The notes under the pieces were generated by a model. The model saw nothing but the letters and a program-made list of their open reading frames with translations, did not search any database and was not told the origin of the DNA. A program made the position numbers and the translations under genes. A stretch of 64,000 nucleotides of DNA from JBJMHZ01 sp045807125 (lineage in GTDB: Bacteria > Actinomycetota > Actinomycetes > JAWWOL01): the NCBI GenBank assembly GCA_045807125.1, contig JBJMHZ010000043.1:37774-101773 (forward strand), read 5' to 3'. Below are positions 17,494-25,651 of this stretch, one piece after another; the first letter of the stretch is position 1; each line of letters opens with the position of its first letter.

Positions 17494-17766
17494 GTGAACG
17501 AGCTGTCCTACCTGCTGGGTGACCTGCTGGGAGAGGAAGAGGAGGCCCTGCTCTCGTGGCAGGAGCGGGCGCTTTGCGCCCAGACCGACCCGGAGTCGTT
17601 CTTCCCTGAGAAGGGCGGCTCGACGAGGGAGGCCAAGCGCATCTGCGTCGGGTGCGAGGTCCGCGCGGAGTGCCTCGACTACGCGCTGGCGCACGACGAG
17701 CGGTTCGGCATCTGGGGCGGGCTGTCCGAGCGGGAGCGCCGCCGCCTGAAGCGCCGGGCCGGCTGA
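17494..17766 (+). CDS. whiB: WhiB-family iron-sulfur transcription factor
   Basis: Redox-sensitive [4Fe-4S] protein that regulates transcription with the principal sigma factor. The 90-residue protein has the four cluster cysteines Cys28, Cys51, Cys54 and Cys60 (C-x22-C-x2-C-x5-C). The GIWGG turn follows, then a basic SERERRRLKRRAG tail for DNA contact. The EKGGSTREAKRIC and ALAHDERFGIWGG stretches match the WhiB/WhmD/WhiB2 subgroup, linked to sporulation septation and cell division. A GGAGGAGG site ends five bases before the GTG. Position beside cofD-cofE agrees with mycobacterial whiB2. Confidence 0.95.
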   Translation: MNELSYLLGDLLGEEEEALLSWQERALCAQTDPESFFPEKGGSTREAKRICVGCEVRAECLDYALAHDERFGIWGGLSERERRRLKRRAG

Positions 17767-17806
17767 CCGGCCGGCCGGAGAGCCGTAGCCACCCAGCTAC
17801 GGCGCG

Positions 17807-17812
17807 TACGCT
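17807..17812 (+). promoter_or_regulatory. -10 element (TACGCT), leaderless GT2 gene
   Basis: TACGCT ends five bases before the GTG at 17818. No ribosome binding site precedes that codon, so a leaderless transcript is likely. Confidence 0.4.
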
Positions 17813-17817
17813 GGGCG

Positions 17818-20800
17818 GTGCTTCAGGCCCCCGACCCCCGCGAAGGCATGCCCTCTTCCAACGTCCCGCCGTCCCACCCGCGCCACCTCGTGACCGCCGT
17901 CCTGGTGGCCCATGACGGTGAGCGCTGGCTCCCGCACGCGCTCGCCGCCCTCTCGGCGCAGCGCCGGCCGCCGCAGCGCCTGGTCGCCGTCGACACCGGC
18001 AGCGTCGACGGCAGCGCCGAGCTGCTGACCGCGGCGCTCGGGCCGTCCAGCGTCCGCACCGCCGACCCGTCGACCGGCTTCGGCGCCGCCGTGCAGCTCG
18101 GCCTCGACGCCTTCGCGGGAGCGCCGCCGCCGCCGGCCCCGCCGCCCTCTCCGGACGAGCCGGGTGGCGAGCCGGTGGAGTGGGTCTGGCTGCTGCACGA
18201 CGACTGCGCGCCGGAGCCCGACGCGCTGGAGCGGCTGCTCGCGGTCGCCGACGCCACCGCCTCGGTGGCTGTCGTCGGGCCGAAGGTGCGCGACTGGTAC
18301 CGCCCGCAGGTCCTGCTCGAGGTCGGCATCACCACCGACCGGGCGGGTCACCGGCACACCGGGCTGGACCGCCGCGAGGTCGACCAGGGCCAGCACGACG
18401 ACATCGGCGACGTGCTCGCCGTCGGCAGCGCCGGTGCGCTGGTGCGGCGCGACGCGTGGGACGAGCTGGGCGGCTACGACCGCCGGCTCCCGCTGTTCAG
18501 GGACGACCTCGACTTCGGCTGGCGGGCGAGCCGCGCCGGGCACCGGGTGCTGGTCGCCACCGACGCGGTGGTGCTGCACGCGCAGGCCGGCCACCGTGGC
18601 CTGCGCCCGCTGGCCGCCACCGCCGACCGCCCGCACCGGGTCGACCGGCGCCACGCCCTCTACACCGTGCTGACCAACGGGCCGGCCGCCCTCGCCGCGT
18701 GGCGGCTCGTCGCGCTCGCCGCCGATACGGTGCTGCGGGCGCTGGTCGCCCTGCTGGCCCGACGGCCCAGGTACGCGCTGGAGGAGGTGGCCGCCTATCT
18801 CGGCCTGCTCCGCCGGCTGCCGGCGGTGCTCGCCGGGCGGCGGGCCAGGGCCCAGGCCGGCACCGCGACCGTCGGCAACCGCTCGCTGCGCCACCTCTTC
18901 CCGCGCCGCGGCGCGCGGGTGCGCACCCTGCTCGACGGGCTCGGCGCGCCGCTGCGCCCGGCCGCCGCCGCGCCCGGACGGCACCAGGGCAGCGCCGCGG
19001 GCCGGTGGCGCCGGATCGCGGCGCGGCCTGGCGTGCAGCTCGCCGTCGCGCTCGGGCTGATCGCGGCGGTCGCCGAGCGCCACCTGATCGGCGCCGGTGG
19101 GCTGCTGCTGGGCGGCCGGCTGGCGCCGGCGCCGGGCGGCGCGTCCGACCTGTGGCGCACCTACCTGTCGAGCTGGCACGACGCGGGGGCCGGCAGCACG
19201 TCGGCCGCCCCTGCCTACCTCGGTGCGCTCGCCGTGCTCTCCACCGTGCTGCTCGGCAAGGCCTGGCTCGCCGTCGACCTGCTGCTCCTCGCGGTCGTGC
19301 CGCTCGCCGGGATCTCGGCGCACCTCGCCCTGCGGCACCTGCGGGCCGGCCCGCCGCTGCGCGCCTGGGCGGCCGCGACGTACGCGCTGCTCCCGGTCGG
19401 CACCGGAGCCCTCTCCGGCGGGCGACTGGGCGTCGCGGTCGGGTTCGTGCTGCTGCCGCAGGTGGTCGCGGCCGTGGCCAGGGCCGGCGACGACGCATGG
19501 CACGGTCGCGGCCTGCGCCGGGCCTGGCTGGCCGGGCTGTCGCTCGCGGTGGCTGCCGCGTTCGCGCCGGAGCTGTACCCGATCGCGCTCGCGGCCGCCG
19601 CCGGCGCCACCCTCGCCGCGCTCGCGTCGGCGGCCATGGTCGCGGCCGGCCGCGGCGCGCTCGTCGGCTCGCGGGCGAGCGTGACCGCGCTGCTCTGGGG
19701 CGCCGGCCGGCTCGCCGCCGCCGGCACGGTGCTGCTCGCCGTGCCGGCCGCCCTGCTGGTGCCATGGACGTTCGCGGTCTGGCACCGGCCGGCCCCGCTG
19801 GCGCTCGGCATCGGTGGACCGGCCAGGTCGCTCGCCGCGCCGCGGCCGTACGAGCTGCTGCTCGCCCATCCGGCCGGCCCTGGCACGCCGCCGGCCTGGG
19901 CGCTCGCCGGTCTGCTCGCCGCTGCCCTCGCGGTGACCGTGCGCCGCGACCGGCCAAGGGTGGTGGCACTGGCGCCGTGGGGCCTGGTCGCCGCCGGATG
20001 GGTCGCCGGGCTCGTCGTCGCGCGCACGGCCGTCACCCCTGACGCCGGCGGTCCGCCGGAGACCGGCTGGCCGGGCGCCGCGGCCGCCGTCGTCGGCGCG
20101 GGGCTCGTGGTCGCCGCCGTCCTCGCCGCCCGTGGCGCGCGGGGATGGCTGTCCGGGAAGTCCTTCAGCTGGCACCAGCCGGTGGCCGCGGTGCTCGCGG
20201 TGGCGGCCGGCGCGGCTCCCCTGGTGCTGGCCGGTGGCTGGCTGGTGCGCGGCACACCGGGCCCGCTGCACCGGATGCCGGCCGGCCAGGTGCTCCCCGC
20301 GTTCGTCGCCGAGGACCTCGCCGCGTCGCCCGGCGTCCGCGCCCTCGTCCTGCGGCGGGAGCGGGACGGCGCGGTCGGCTACGCCCTGGGCGGCGGCTCC
20401 CTGCGCACGCTGGCCACCACCGACCTGCGCGTCACCCGGGCCGGCACCGACCGGCTCGCCGACGCGGTGCGGCACCTGACCGCCGGTCCTGGCGACGCGG
20501 CGGCCGAGCTGGCCGCGCTGGGCGTGCGCTACGTGGCCGGCGTCGGGGCCGCGCCCGGCCGGCCCGACAGCCGGCTCGACGCCGCCGTCGACGCGCAGCC
20601 GGGCCTCGTCCGCTCCACCGCGGGCGGGGCGGTCTCGATCTGGCGGGTGGTGCCGCCCGCCGGTGGCGCGGTGCTGCTCTCGCCGTCGCTCGCCCCCGCG
20701 GCGAGGGGGCCGGCGCCGCGCATCGGCCAGCTCGCCGCCGACCCGCCGCACGTGCTGTCGCTGTCGGCCACCGGCCACGCCGCGACCCGGCTGCCGGCCG

Positions 20801-21153
20801 GCCCGCCCGGCCGGCTGCTGGTCGTCGCGACGCCGGCGGAGGGGCACTGGCGGGCGAGCGTCGACGGCCGCCCGCTGCCCCCGCGGATCGCGTGGGGATG
20901 GGCGCAGGCGTTCGCGGTGCCGGCCGGCGGCGGCCATCTCGTCCTCGCCCATATCGACCACGGCCGGACCGCGGCGCTCTGGTGCCAGCTCGGGCTGCTG
21001 CTCCTCGTCCTCGTGCTCGCCGCGCCGACCGTGCGCGACGACGACCTGCCCGCCCGGCGCCAGGCCGTTCCCGAGCCGGCGCCCGCGATGAGCCACGCCC
21101 CGGCCGAGCCGGCCGCCGAGCGGCTGCCGAGCGGCGCGAGGGCCGGCTCGTGA
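17818..21153 (+). CDS. GT2 glycosyltransferase fused to large membrane domain
   Basis: An 1111-residue two-part protein. Residues 20-270 are a GT-A fold family-2 transferase: LVTAVLVAHDGERWLPHAL at the start, VAVDTGSVDGSAELL, the DDC nucleotide/metal motif in WLLHDDCAPEPDALERLL, and FRDDLDFGWRASRAGHRV near 225. From about residue 290 there are ten or more hydrophobic helices with extracytoplasmic loops, then a soluble region (850-1050) and a final helix near 1055. The layout resembles actinobacterial envelope GT2 proteins of unknown acceptor. It is translationally coupled by GTGA to the DUF5719 gene. Confidence 0.8.
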   Translation: MLQAPDPREGMPSSNVPPSHPRHLVTAVLVAHDGERWLPHALAALSAQRRPPQRLVAVDTGSVDGSAELLTAALGPSSVRTADPSTGFGAAVQLGLDAFAGAPPPPAPPPSPDEPGGEPVEWVWLLHDDCAPEPDALERLLAVADATASVAVVGPKVRDWYRPQVLLEVGITTDRAGHRHTGLDRREVDQGQHDDIGDVLAVGSAGALVRRDAWDELGGYDRRLPLFRDDLDFGWRASRAGHRVLVATDAVVLHAQAGHRGLRPLAATADRPHRVDRRHALYTVLTNGPAALAAWRLVALAADTVLRALVALLARRPRYALEEVAAYLGLLRRLPAVLAGRRARAQAGTATVGNRSLRHLFPRRGARVRTLLDGLGAPLRPAAAAPGRHQGSAAGRWRRIAARPGVQLAVALGLIAAVAERHLIGAGGLLLGGRLAPAPGGASDLWRTYLSSWHDAGAGSTSAAPAYLGALAVLSTVLLGKAWLAVDLLLLAVVPLAGISAHLALRHLRAGPPLRAWAAATYALLPVGTGALSGGRLGVAVGFVLLPQVVAAVARAGDDAWHGRGLRRAWLAGLSLAVAAAFAPELYPIALAAAAGATLAALASAAMVAAGRGALVGSRASVTALLWGAGRLAAAGTVLLAVPAALLVPWTFAVWHRPAPLALGIGGPARSLAAPRPYELLLAHPAGPGTPPAWALAGLLAAALAVTVRRDRPRVVALAPWGLVAAGWVAGLVVARTAVTPDAGGPPETGWPGAAAAVVGAGLVVAAVLAARGARGWLSGKSFSWHQPVAAVLAVAAGAAPLVLAGGWLVRGTPGPLHRMPAGQVLPAFVAEDLAASPGVRALVLRRERDGAVGYALGGGSLRTLATTDLRVTRAGTDRLADAVRHLTAGPGDAAAELAALGVRYVAGVGAAPGRPDSRLDAAVDAQPGLVRSTAGGAVSIWRVVPPAGGAVLLSPSLAPAARGPAPRIGQLAADPPHVLSLSATGHAATRLPAGPPGRLLVVATPAEGHWRASVDGRPLPPRIAWGWAQAFAVPAGGGHLVLAHIDHGRTAALWCQLGLLLLVLVLAAPTVRDDDLPARRQAVPEPAPAMSHAPAEPAAERLPSGARAGS

Positions 21154-22655
21154 GGCGGCCGCCGGGAGCGCTCGTCGCCGTGCTGGCGGTGGCCGGCACG
21201 GCGGTCGGCGTCACGTCGGCGGTCCTCGGCCCGCAGCGGCCGGCAGCTCCCGCCGCTCCGGCCGCCGCGGTCGTGCCCGTCACCGACGCCACCCTCGTGT
21301 GCCCCGACCCGTCCGGCGTGCCCGGCCGGCAGCGCACGACGGTGGGAGCGGCCGCGAGCCCGGGGGTCGACGCGGGAACCGGCGGCGAGAGCGACGGCAC
21401 CGTCGCCGGCGGCGTCCTCGGCGAGCCCGCGGCCGACCTCCTGCGGGGACCGGGCCGCGCCGCCACCAGGTCGTTCGCCGGCTCGGCCGGCCCGTACGTG
21501 GTCACCGCGACCGGGCCGGTCGCCGCGGGGCTCGAGGCGGTGCAGCTCAGCCGCACCGACGGCGGTGCCGAGCGCGGCCTCGCCGGCGCGCGGTGCGTCC
21601 GGCCGGCCACCCGGTTCGCCTTCGTCGGGGTCGGCACCAAGGTGGGGGAGGACCCGCGGCTCTACCTGACCAATGCCGGGGACGTCCCCGCCCTCGTCGA
21701 CCTGTCGCTCACCGGTACCGCGGGGCCGCTGCCGTCCACCGCCGGCCAGGGCCTGCGGGTCGGCGCGCACCAGCGGGTGGTCCTCCGGCTCGTGGGGCTC
21801 GTCCCTGACCAGGCGGCGCTCGCGGTGACGGTGACGGCCCGCAGCGGGCGGATCGCCGCCGCGCTGCGCGACACCAGGCGGCAGGGCGACCGGCCGGGAG
21901 GCGTCGACTGGGTCCCGCCGGCCGCCGCGGCGGCCCGCACGCTCGTCCTTCCCGGGATCGACTGGCACGCCGGGCAGCAGCTGCTGACGATCGCCGACCC
22001 CGGCCCCACCGCCGCCGCGGTGCGCGTGCAGGTCGTGAGGGGCGACGGGTCGTTCGTGCCGAGCGGCCTCGACGCCGTGGCGGTGCCGGCCGGGCGGCTG
22101 CGCACCGTCGACCTGACCGAGGCCGTCGGCGGCCGCGGCGCCGCCGTGCGGCTGGTCAGCGACCGGCCGGTGCGGGCCGGGCTCACGTCGACGCTCGCCG
22201 GCGCCGGCGACTACGCCGACTACGCCGACACCGCGTTCGCGACCGCCACCCGCCCGGTGAGCGACGTGGTCGTACCGCTCCTCCCGATCGACCCCCGGCT
22301 GCACCAGGTGGCCGGCGTCCAGCTGGTGGCGGCCGAGGGCGCGGCCACGGTCACCGTCCGGCCGATCGGCGGCGGCCCGGCCCGGCCGCTGACCCGCTCG
22401 CTCGCCCCCGGCACGATGGGCCTCGTCGACGTCGCCGCCGACCTGCGCGCCCGCGGGGCGGTCGCCCTCGAGCTGCACGTGCTGCCGGGCTCCGGCCCGG
22501 TCCACGCGGCGGCCTACTGGTACGAGCAGGGCACCAGGGGGCCGATGCTCACGGTCGTCGAGCTGGCGTCACCGGCCCGCACGCTGGCGGTGCCGGCGCT
22601 CCGGCCGGACCAGCTCGCCCCGTACGCCGGCGCGCGGGATCACTCCTCGTCGTAG
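21150..22655 (+). CDS. DUF5719 exported protein
   Basis: A 501-residue protein with one N-terminal hydrophobic segment (residues 8-28) that acts as signal or anchor. A long beta-rich extracytoplasmic part follows, assignable to DUF5719, which is found next to the large GT2 protein and WhiB in actinobacteria. It has repeated sandwich-like strands (LTIADPGPTAAAVRVQVV, GLTSTLAGAGDYADYAD) and a WYEQG motif near residue 458 typical of the family. Start GTG overlaps the preceding stop by four bases. The 3' end overlaps the convergent zincin-like gene by 16 bases. Function is unknown, probably as an accessory to the GT2 partner. Confidence 0.7.
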   Translation: MRRPPGALVAVLAVAGTAVGVTSAVLGPQRPAAPAAPAAAVVPVTDATLVCPDPSGVPGRQRTTVGAAASPGVDAGTGGESDGTVAGGVLGEPAADLLRGPGRAATRSFAGSAGPYVVTATGPVAAGLEAVQLSRTDGGAERGLAGARCVRPATRFAFVGVGTKVGEDPRLYLTNAGDVPALVDLSLTGTAGPLPSTAGQGLRVGAHQRVVLRLVGLVPDQAALAVTVTARSGRIAAALRDTRRQGDRPGGVDWVPPAAAAARTLVLPGIDWHAGQQLLTIADPGPTAAAVRVQVVRGDGSFVPSGLDAVAVPAGRLRTVDLTEAVGGRGAAVRLVSDRPVRAGLTSTLAGAGDYADYADTAFATATRPVSDVVVPLLPIDPRLHQVAGVQLVAAEGAATVTVRPIGGGPARPLTRSLAPGTMGLVDVAADLRARGAVALELHVLPGSGPVHAAAYWYEQGTRGPMLTVVELASPARTLAVPALRPDQLAPYAGARDHSSS

Positions 22656-23080
22656 CCGTCGACCGTCTCCGGATCGAGCCCGAGCAGCTGCGCCACCTGC
22701 TCGACCACCACGTCGTGGACGAGGTCGCCCAGGTCGAGCTGGTCGTGCGCACGAGCCTCCAGCGGCCGGCGGTAGACGACGATCCGGGCGGGCGTGCGGC
22801 CGCGCGCCGGCAGCAGCCGGGCGAGCGGGATCTCGTCGGCGAGGCCCGCATCGTCCGGCGCGGCCGGGAGCGGGTCGACCGGCGGCACGTCCTCGACGGC
22901 GAACTCCACGTGCCGCAGCTCGGCAGACCAGCGGTGCTCGAGGTGCTCGACCGCGTCCAGCACCAGGTCGTCGAAGAGCTCGCTCCTCGTGCGCGCCCCC
23001 GGCAGCCCCGCCGGCAGCAGCGGGCCGCGCAGGCCGCGGCCGTGCCGGTCGCGACGGACCGGGCCCCGCGGTCGCCTCAT
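22640..23080 (-). CDS. Zincin-like metallopeptidase-family protein, zinc site lost
   Basis: A 146-residue protein related to the small bacterial zincin family (Zincin_1, formerly DUF1025). The basic N-terminus (residues 1-30) is followed by SELFDDLVLDAVEHLE and VEFAVEDVPPVDP, both normal for the family. At the place of the zinc-binding HExxHxxGxxD helix it reads VVEQVAQLLGLD, so both histidines are replaced while Glu, Gly and Asp remain. Catalysis by zinc is therefore unlikely. The ATG lies seven bases downstream of a TACCCT -10, suggesting a leaderless transcript. It is divergent from the DUF3499 gene, as in mycobacteria. Confidence 0.75.
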   Translation of the reverse strand: MRRPRGPVRRDRHGRGLRGPLLPAGLPGARTRSELFDDLVLDAVEHLEHRWSAELRHVEFAVEDVPPVDPLPAAPDDAGLADEIPLARLLPARGRTPARIVVYRRPLEARAHDQLDLGDLVHDVVVEQVAQLLGLDPETVDGYDEE

Positions 23081-23087
23081 AGCCGCC

Positions 23088-23093
23088 AGGGTA
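23088..23093 (-). promoter_or_regulatory. -10 element (TACCCT), minus strand
   Basis: Read on the minus strand, TACCCT is followed after seven bases by the ATG at 23080, the spacing of a leaderless start. Confidence 0.4.
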
Positions 23094-23208
23094 GCGGTGC
23101 GCTGCGCTCCCTCGGCCGGGCGGAGCCGGACGGGCCGGCACGGGCCGACACGGGCCGACACGGCCGTGCGACATGGCGACGGTGGTGGCCGTGGGGGCCG
23201 CGGCCGGA

Positions 23209-23214
23209 TACCTT
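23209..23214 (+). promoter_or_regulatory. -10 element (TACCTT), leaderless DUF3499 gene
   Basis: TACCTT ends eight bases before the GTG at 23223, with no ribosome site in between. Confidence 0.4.
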
Positions 23215-23222
23215 TCGCCTCC

Positions 23223-23597
23223 GTGAGCCCCCTTCGGCGTTGTTCGCGCGCCGCGTGCGGCCGGCCGGCCATCGCGACGCTGACCTACGTCTACGCCGAC
23301 TCGACCGCCGTCGTGGGTCCGCTCGCCGCGTTCGCCGAGCCGCACTGCTACGACCTGTGCGCCGAGCACGCCGACCGGCTCACCGCGCCGCTGGGCTGGG
23401 AGGTCGTCCGGCTGGAGACCGACCTCGCGGCCCTGCAGCCCTCCGTCGACGACCTGGAGGCGCTGGCCGACGCCGTGCGCGAGGCCGGCCGCCCCGGCGA
23501 CGGGCCGCCGGACGGCCCCGGCGGCCCCCCGGTCGTGCCCCCGCCACCGGGCGGTCAAGGCCGCCGCGGCCACCTGCGGGCGCTGCCGACGCCCTGA
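23223..23597 (+). CDS. DUF3499 family protein
   Basis: A 124-residue protein of the actinobacteria-specific DUF3499 family. The conserved block RRCSRAACGRPAIATLTYVY, then CYDLCAEHADRLTAPLGWEVVRL, supplies four cysteines and a histidine in a zinc-finger-like arrangement (C-x4-C, C-x3-C-x2-H). The last 45 residues are Gly/Pro-rich and probably unstructured. GTG was chosen because it is next to a -10 element and keeps the family N-terminus short. Conserved synteny next to the zincin-like gene is known from mycobacteria. Function is unknown; nucleic-acid or metal binding is a guess. Confidence 0.8.
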   Translation: MSPLRRCSRAACGRPAIATLTYVYADSTAVVGPLAAFAEPHCYDLCAEHADRLTAPLGWEVVRLETDLAALQPSVDDLEALADAVREAGRPGDGPPDGPGGPPVVPPPPGGQGRRGHLRALPTP

Positions 23598-23759
23598 CGG
23601 CTGCCGGGGAGCCGCCGGCACGCCGGCCAAGCCAGCCGGCCAAGTCAAATGGTGGCCGCTCGTGCCCGTGATGCCGGATTGGCCCCGCTTGCCCCCGGCT
23701 TGCCCCGGCTTGCCCCTGACACGCCGTGCCTTCAAGCATTCCGGGCGATGCTCCGATGG

Positions 23760-23771
23760 GGTGACGTCACC
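23760..23771. promoter_or_regulatory. Perfect palindrome GGTGACGTCACC, candidate operator
   Basis: A self-complementary 12-mer centred on TGACGTCA lies 27 bases upstream of the zinc-ribbon gene's ATG, where a repressor would overlap the transcription start. Its upstream flank (23685-23720) holds tandem copies of CCGGCTTGCC-like sequence. No regulator can be assigned. Confidence 0.35.
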
Positions 23772-23798
23772 ACCCCTTCCCCCGTTCGGAGTCATTCG

Positions 23799-24071
23799 AT
23801 GAAGCCGCCAGCCGTCCGCTCCGCCGTCGCCATCCCGGCCCAGGCGGCCCCGTCCTCGCTCATCAAGGTGCCCGACTCGACGCGGGCCCGCTGCGTCGCA
23901 TGCGGCAGCCCGAAGCTGACCCAGATCGCCATGACGCTCACCGACGGCTCCCCCGTCCAGTTCACCTCCTGCCGCCACTGCGAGCACCGCCGCTGGATCG
24001 ACGGCGGCCACGACGGCGGCCACGTCCTGCCGGTCGACTCGGTCCTCTCCAAGGCCACCAAGCGCACCTGA
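23799..24071 (+). CDS. Small zinc-ribbon protein
   Basis: A 90-residue protein with two CxxC knuckles: CVACGSPKL near residue 32 and CRHCEHRRW near 58. The intervening MTLTDGSPVQFTSC forms the beta hairpin of a typical zinc ribbon. The N-terminal 25 residues are Ala/Pro-rich. The C-terminal tail ends VDSVLSKATKR. Similar small ribbons precede phosphomannomutase genes in other actinomycetes, but their function is not established; nucleic-acid binding is likely. ATG is the only start near the conserved part, and no strong ribosome site is visible. Confidence 0.7.
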   Translation: MKPPAVRSAVAIPAQAAPSSLIKVPDSTRARCVACGSPKLTQIAMTLTDGSPVQFTSCRHCEHRRWIDGGHDGGHVLPVDSVLSKATKRT

Positions 24072-24138
24072 GCTCCTGGCTCGTCCCCGCCGTCCACAGC
24101 CGGGCCGCAACCCTGGGTCGGCCGTCGTCACCTACGGG

Positions 24139-24144
24139 TAGGCT
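24139..24144 (+). promoter_or_regulatory. -10 element (TAGGCT) for manB
   Basis: TAGGCT predicts a leader of about 35 bases ending in the strong AGGAGG site at 24175-24180. A short inverted repeat (CCTAC-GG-GTAGG, 24131-24142) overlaps it and could be an operator. Confidence 0.4.
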
Positions 24145-24187
24145 CGCCGACGAGGGTCCGACTTCTTGGACGGCAGGAGGCGCCGGC

Positions 24188-25564
24188 GTGCGTGACCTGG
24201 CGAGCATCGTCAAGGCGTACGACATTCGCGGCGTGGTGCCCGATGAGCTCGACGAGGGCATCGCCCGTGACGTCGGTACCGCCTTCGCGGCCATGGTGGG
24301 CGGCCCCGCTGTCGTCGTCGGCCACGACATGCGCGAGTCGAGCGGGCCGCTGTCGGCGGCGTTCGCCGAGGGCGTCACCGGGCAGGGCATCGACGTCGTC
24401 GACATGGGGCTGGCCTCGACCGACATGCTGTACTTCGCCTCCGGGTCGCTCGACCTGCCTGGCGCCCAGTTCACCGCGAGCCACAACCCGGCCCGCTACA
24501 ACGGCATCAAGCTCTGCTACGCGGGGGCCCGGCCGGTCGGGCAGGACACCGGGCTGGCCGAGATCCGCGAACGGGTCGAGGCCGGCGACGACCCGGCCCG
24601 CAGCGTGGCCGGCATCGCCGCGTCCGGCCGGCCGCGCGGCACGGTCACCCGCCGCGACCTGGTGTCCGACTACGCCGCCTACCTCAAGAAGCTCGTCGAC
24701 CTGTCCGGCATCCGGCACCTGAGGGTCGCCGTCGACGCCGGCAACGGCATGGGCGGCCACACGGTCGGGGCGATCTTCGAAGGGCTGCCGATCGAGCTGA
24801 TCCCGATGTACTTCGAGCTCGACGGCAACTTCCCCCACCACGAGGCCAACCCGATCGAGCCGGAGAACCTGCGCGACCTGCAGGCCAAGGTGCGCGAGAC
24901 CGGGGCCGACATCGGGCTCGCGCTCGACGGCGACGCCGACCGGTGCTTCGTGGTGGACGAGCGCGGCGAGCCGGTCAGCCCGTCGGTGATCACCGCGCTG
25001 GTCGCCGTCCGCGAGCTGGCCAAGGACCCGGGCGCCACGATCATCCACAACCTCATCACGAGCCGCGCCGTCCCCGAGATCGTCGCCGAGCACGGCGGCC
25101 GGCCGGTGCGCACCCGGGTGGGGCACTCGTTCATCAAGGCCACGATGGCCGAGACCGGCGCCGTCTTCGGCGGCGAGCACTCCGGCCACTTCTACTTCCG
25201 CGACTTCTGGCGCGCCGACTCCGGCATGCTCGCGGCGCTGCACGTGCTGGCCGCCCTCGGGGAGCAGGAGCGGCCGCTCTCGGAGCTGCTGGGCGACTAC
25301 CGGCGCTACGCGGCGTCCGGCGAGATCAACTCGCGGGTCGACGACCAGGCCGGCGCCGTCGACGCGCTCGAGCGGCACTTCGCGGAGCGGCAGGGGGCGG
25401 AGAGCGACCGGCTCGACGGGCTCACGGTCGCGCTGCCCGACGGTGCGTGGTTCAACGTCAGGGCGTCCAACACCGAGCCGCTGCTGCGGCTCAACGTCGA
25501 GGCACCGGACCAGCCGTCGATGGTCCGCCTGCGCGACGAGGTGCTCGAGATCATCCGGCGCTGA
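24188..25564 (+). CDS. manB: Phosphomannomutase/phosphoglucomutase
   Basis: Interconverts mannose-6-phosphate and mannose-1-phosphate, and often the glucose pair, via a phosphoserine. The 458-residue protein has all four alpha-D-phosphohexomutase signatures. These are TASHNPARYNGIK with phosphoserine Ser98, DGDADR for magnesium near residue 260, the sugar-selecting GGEHSGHFYF near 330, and the phosphate-binding RASNTEPLLRLNVE near 430. GTG follows AGGAGG by seven bases. Downstream lie Trm112-like and SIS-isomerase genes, which together with manC complete a route to GDP-mannose. Confidence 0.93.
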   Translation: MRDLASIVKAYDIRGVVPDELDEGIARDVGTAFAAMVGGPAVVVGHDMRESSGPLSAAFAEGVTGQGIDVVDMGLASTDMLYFASGSLDLPGAQFTASHNPARYNGIKLCYAGARPVGQDTGLAEIRERVEAGDDPARSVAGIAASGRPRGTVTRRDLVSDYAAYLKKLVDLSGIRHLRVAVDAGNGMGGHTVGAIFEGLPIELIPMYFELDGNFPHHEANPIEPENLRDLQAKVRETGADIGLALDGDADRCFVVDERGEPVSPSVITALVAVRELAKDPGATIIHNLITSRAVPEIVAEHGGRPVRTRVGHSFIKATMAETGAVFGGEHSGHFYFRDFWRADSGMLAALHVLAALGEQERPLSELLGDYRRYAASGEINSRVDDQAGAVDALERHFAERQGAESDRLDGLTVALPDGAWFNVRASNTEPLLRLNVEAPDQPSMVRLRDEVLEIIRR

Positions 25565-25606
25565 GCCGGGCGCGCGCCGCCGCCCGGGATCGATGAGAGG
25601 ACGCCA

Positions 25607-25651
25607 GTGACCACCGACCGACCCCCGACGCTGATCGAGGACTGCGCGTGA
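25607..25651 (+). CDS. Possible 14-residue leader peptide
   Basis: A short frame, GTG to TGA, encodes VTTDRPPTLIEDCA. It follows a GAGAGGA ribosome site by six bases, and its stop overlaps the next gene's GTG (GTGA). This arrangement could couple translation of the Trm112-like gene, which lacks its own ribosome site. It may equally be a remnant of a longer gene. Confidence 0.3.
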   Translation: MTTDRPPTLIEDCA

